Below, in pieces: positions 5,164-5,560 of a DNA stretch of 5,560 bases; within the stretch, counting starts at the first letter, position 1; the number at the start of each line of letters is the position of its first letter. The notes beneath the pieces were generated by a model that did no database searches, was not told the origin of the DNA, and saw only the letters and a list, made by a program, of their open reading frames with translations. Origin of the DNA: Sphingomonadaceae bacterium. GTDB taxonomy: Bacteria > Pseudomonadota > Alphaproteobacteria > Sphingomonadales > Sphingomonadaceae. The translations under genes were made by a program, and so were the position numbers. Where the stretch lies: the NCBI GenBank assembly GCA_019239785.1, contig JAFAZM010000380.1, positions 1 to 5,560 of the forward strand, written 5' to 3'.

Positions 5164-5560
5164 CCGCCGCCCAGCCGATAGCGCAGGGTGGCGGTGCCGT
5201 TGGCGGGCACGGTGACCGTCCAGAGCGGCCGGCCGTTGCGGCGCGAAAGCCGGCCCTGCGGCTGGAGGCTGCGGCCCTGCGGCACCTCGAGCTCGGCCTC
5301 GAAGCGCACCGGCGCCGACTGGTCGTTGGTCACGGTGAGCAGATAGGTGTCGTGCTTGCTTGGGCTGGTCAGGCTCGCCAGCACGCCGGTCGCCGGACCG
5401 ACGCCGATCTCGACCTCCTCGCCGACCGCGCGGTCGTCGAGCGCCCCTTGGCCGAGCAGAATCCGGCGCCCGCCCGCCTGCCCGAACAGCGCGACGCGGC
5501 CGCCGGGCAGCGGTAGCCCAAGCCCTTCGGCCGTGCGGTTGCGGGTGAGCAGCAGCCGCT
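5160..5560 (-). CDS. DUF4139-domain protein, C-terminal part (5' end outside the window)
   Basis: The reading frame stays open from the right edge of the window to TGA at 5160-5162, giving the last 132 residues of a protein whose start lies beyond base 5560. It is a paralogue of the next gene: TRN, EGLGL, ILLGQG, DRAVGEEVEI, GPATGV, PVRFEAE, RRNG and VTVPAN recur in the same order and spacing as in residues 384-501 of that protein. The segment after GPATGV and the extreme C-terminus (LGGG here, LSR there) differ most. Its stop overlaps the start of the downstream copy by four bases, so the two form an operon and probably arose by tandem duplication. An internal GTG at 5382-5384 has no reason to be the start, since the homology continues well upstream of it. 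Function is unknown. Confidence 0.9.
   Translation of the reverse strand, partial: RLLLTRNRTAEGLGLPLPGGRVALFGQAGGRRILLGQGALDDRAVGEEVEIGVGPATGVLASLTSPSKHDTYLLTVTNDQSAPVRFEAELEVPQGRSLQPQGRLSRRNGRPLWTVTVPANGTATLRYRLGGG

Noticed and set aside
4354..5181. Plus-strand open frame of 275 codons opposite the DUF4139 gene
   Set aside because: It has low-complexity Arg/Ala/Gly composition and no family resemblance, while the opposite strand carries a clear conserved protein with a signal peptide.
5160..5384. A separate 74-residue gene starting at the internal GTG
   Set aside because: The frame is open to the window edge and the upstream residues align with the paralogous DUF4139 protein, so this is the tail of a larger gene rather than a small gene.

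Overview
The window is GC-rich chromosomal DNA. It most resembles an alphaproteobacterium of the order Sphingomonadales (Sphingomonas or a relative). The grounds are base composition and codon use, a two-gene DUF4139 arrangement of a type I associate with sphingomonads, and an intergenic palindromic repeat whose cores (GCTTGTCGAA, GTATCGAAGGAC) I recognise from that group. No rRNA or other phylogenetic marker is present, so this placement is inference.

Layout. Bases 1-311 hold no convincing gene, only two hairpins and an AT-rich patch. A polysaccharide/lipopolysaccharide flippase of the WzxC type runs rightward (312-1829). It converges on a leftward two-CBS-domain protein (2001-2429), and a 118-bp interrupted palindrome lies between them (1869-1986). 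Divergent from the CBS gene is a rightward pair: a small two-helix membrane protein (2503-2811) and a YciA-type acyl-CoA thioesterase (2795-3181) that starts on TTG inside its neighbour. The thioesterase ends in a perfect 10-bp hairpin and converges on a leftward group. That group, in order of transcription, is the C-terminal part of a DUF4139 protein cut by the window edge (5160-5560), a complete 512-residue secreted DUF4139 paralogue (3625-5163, joined by an ATGA overlap), and, after a 121-bp AT-rich gap, a 99-residue fucose-type lectin (3204-3503).

The most interesting gene is the lectin. Its two tandem blades match the Ralstonia RSL and Burkholderia BambL fold, in which trimers make a six-bladed propeller. 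Homologues are best known from plant- and lung-associated betaproteobacteria, so its presence here is notable. One of the usual sugar-stacking tryptophans is an isoleucine next to a one-residue insertion. Its upstream region is AT-rich with three evenly spaced palindromes, which suggests its own control rather than simple read-through from the DUF4139 genes.

The flippase, CBS protein and thioesterase look like ordinary housekeeping or accessory genes, and nothing in the sequence ties them into one pathway. Both the lectin and the flippase concern glycans, but they are separated by three genes and lie on opposite strands, so a functional link is speculation.
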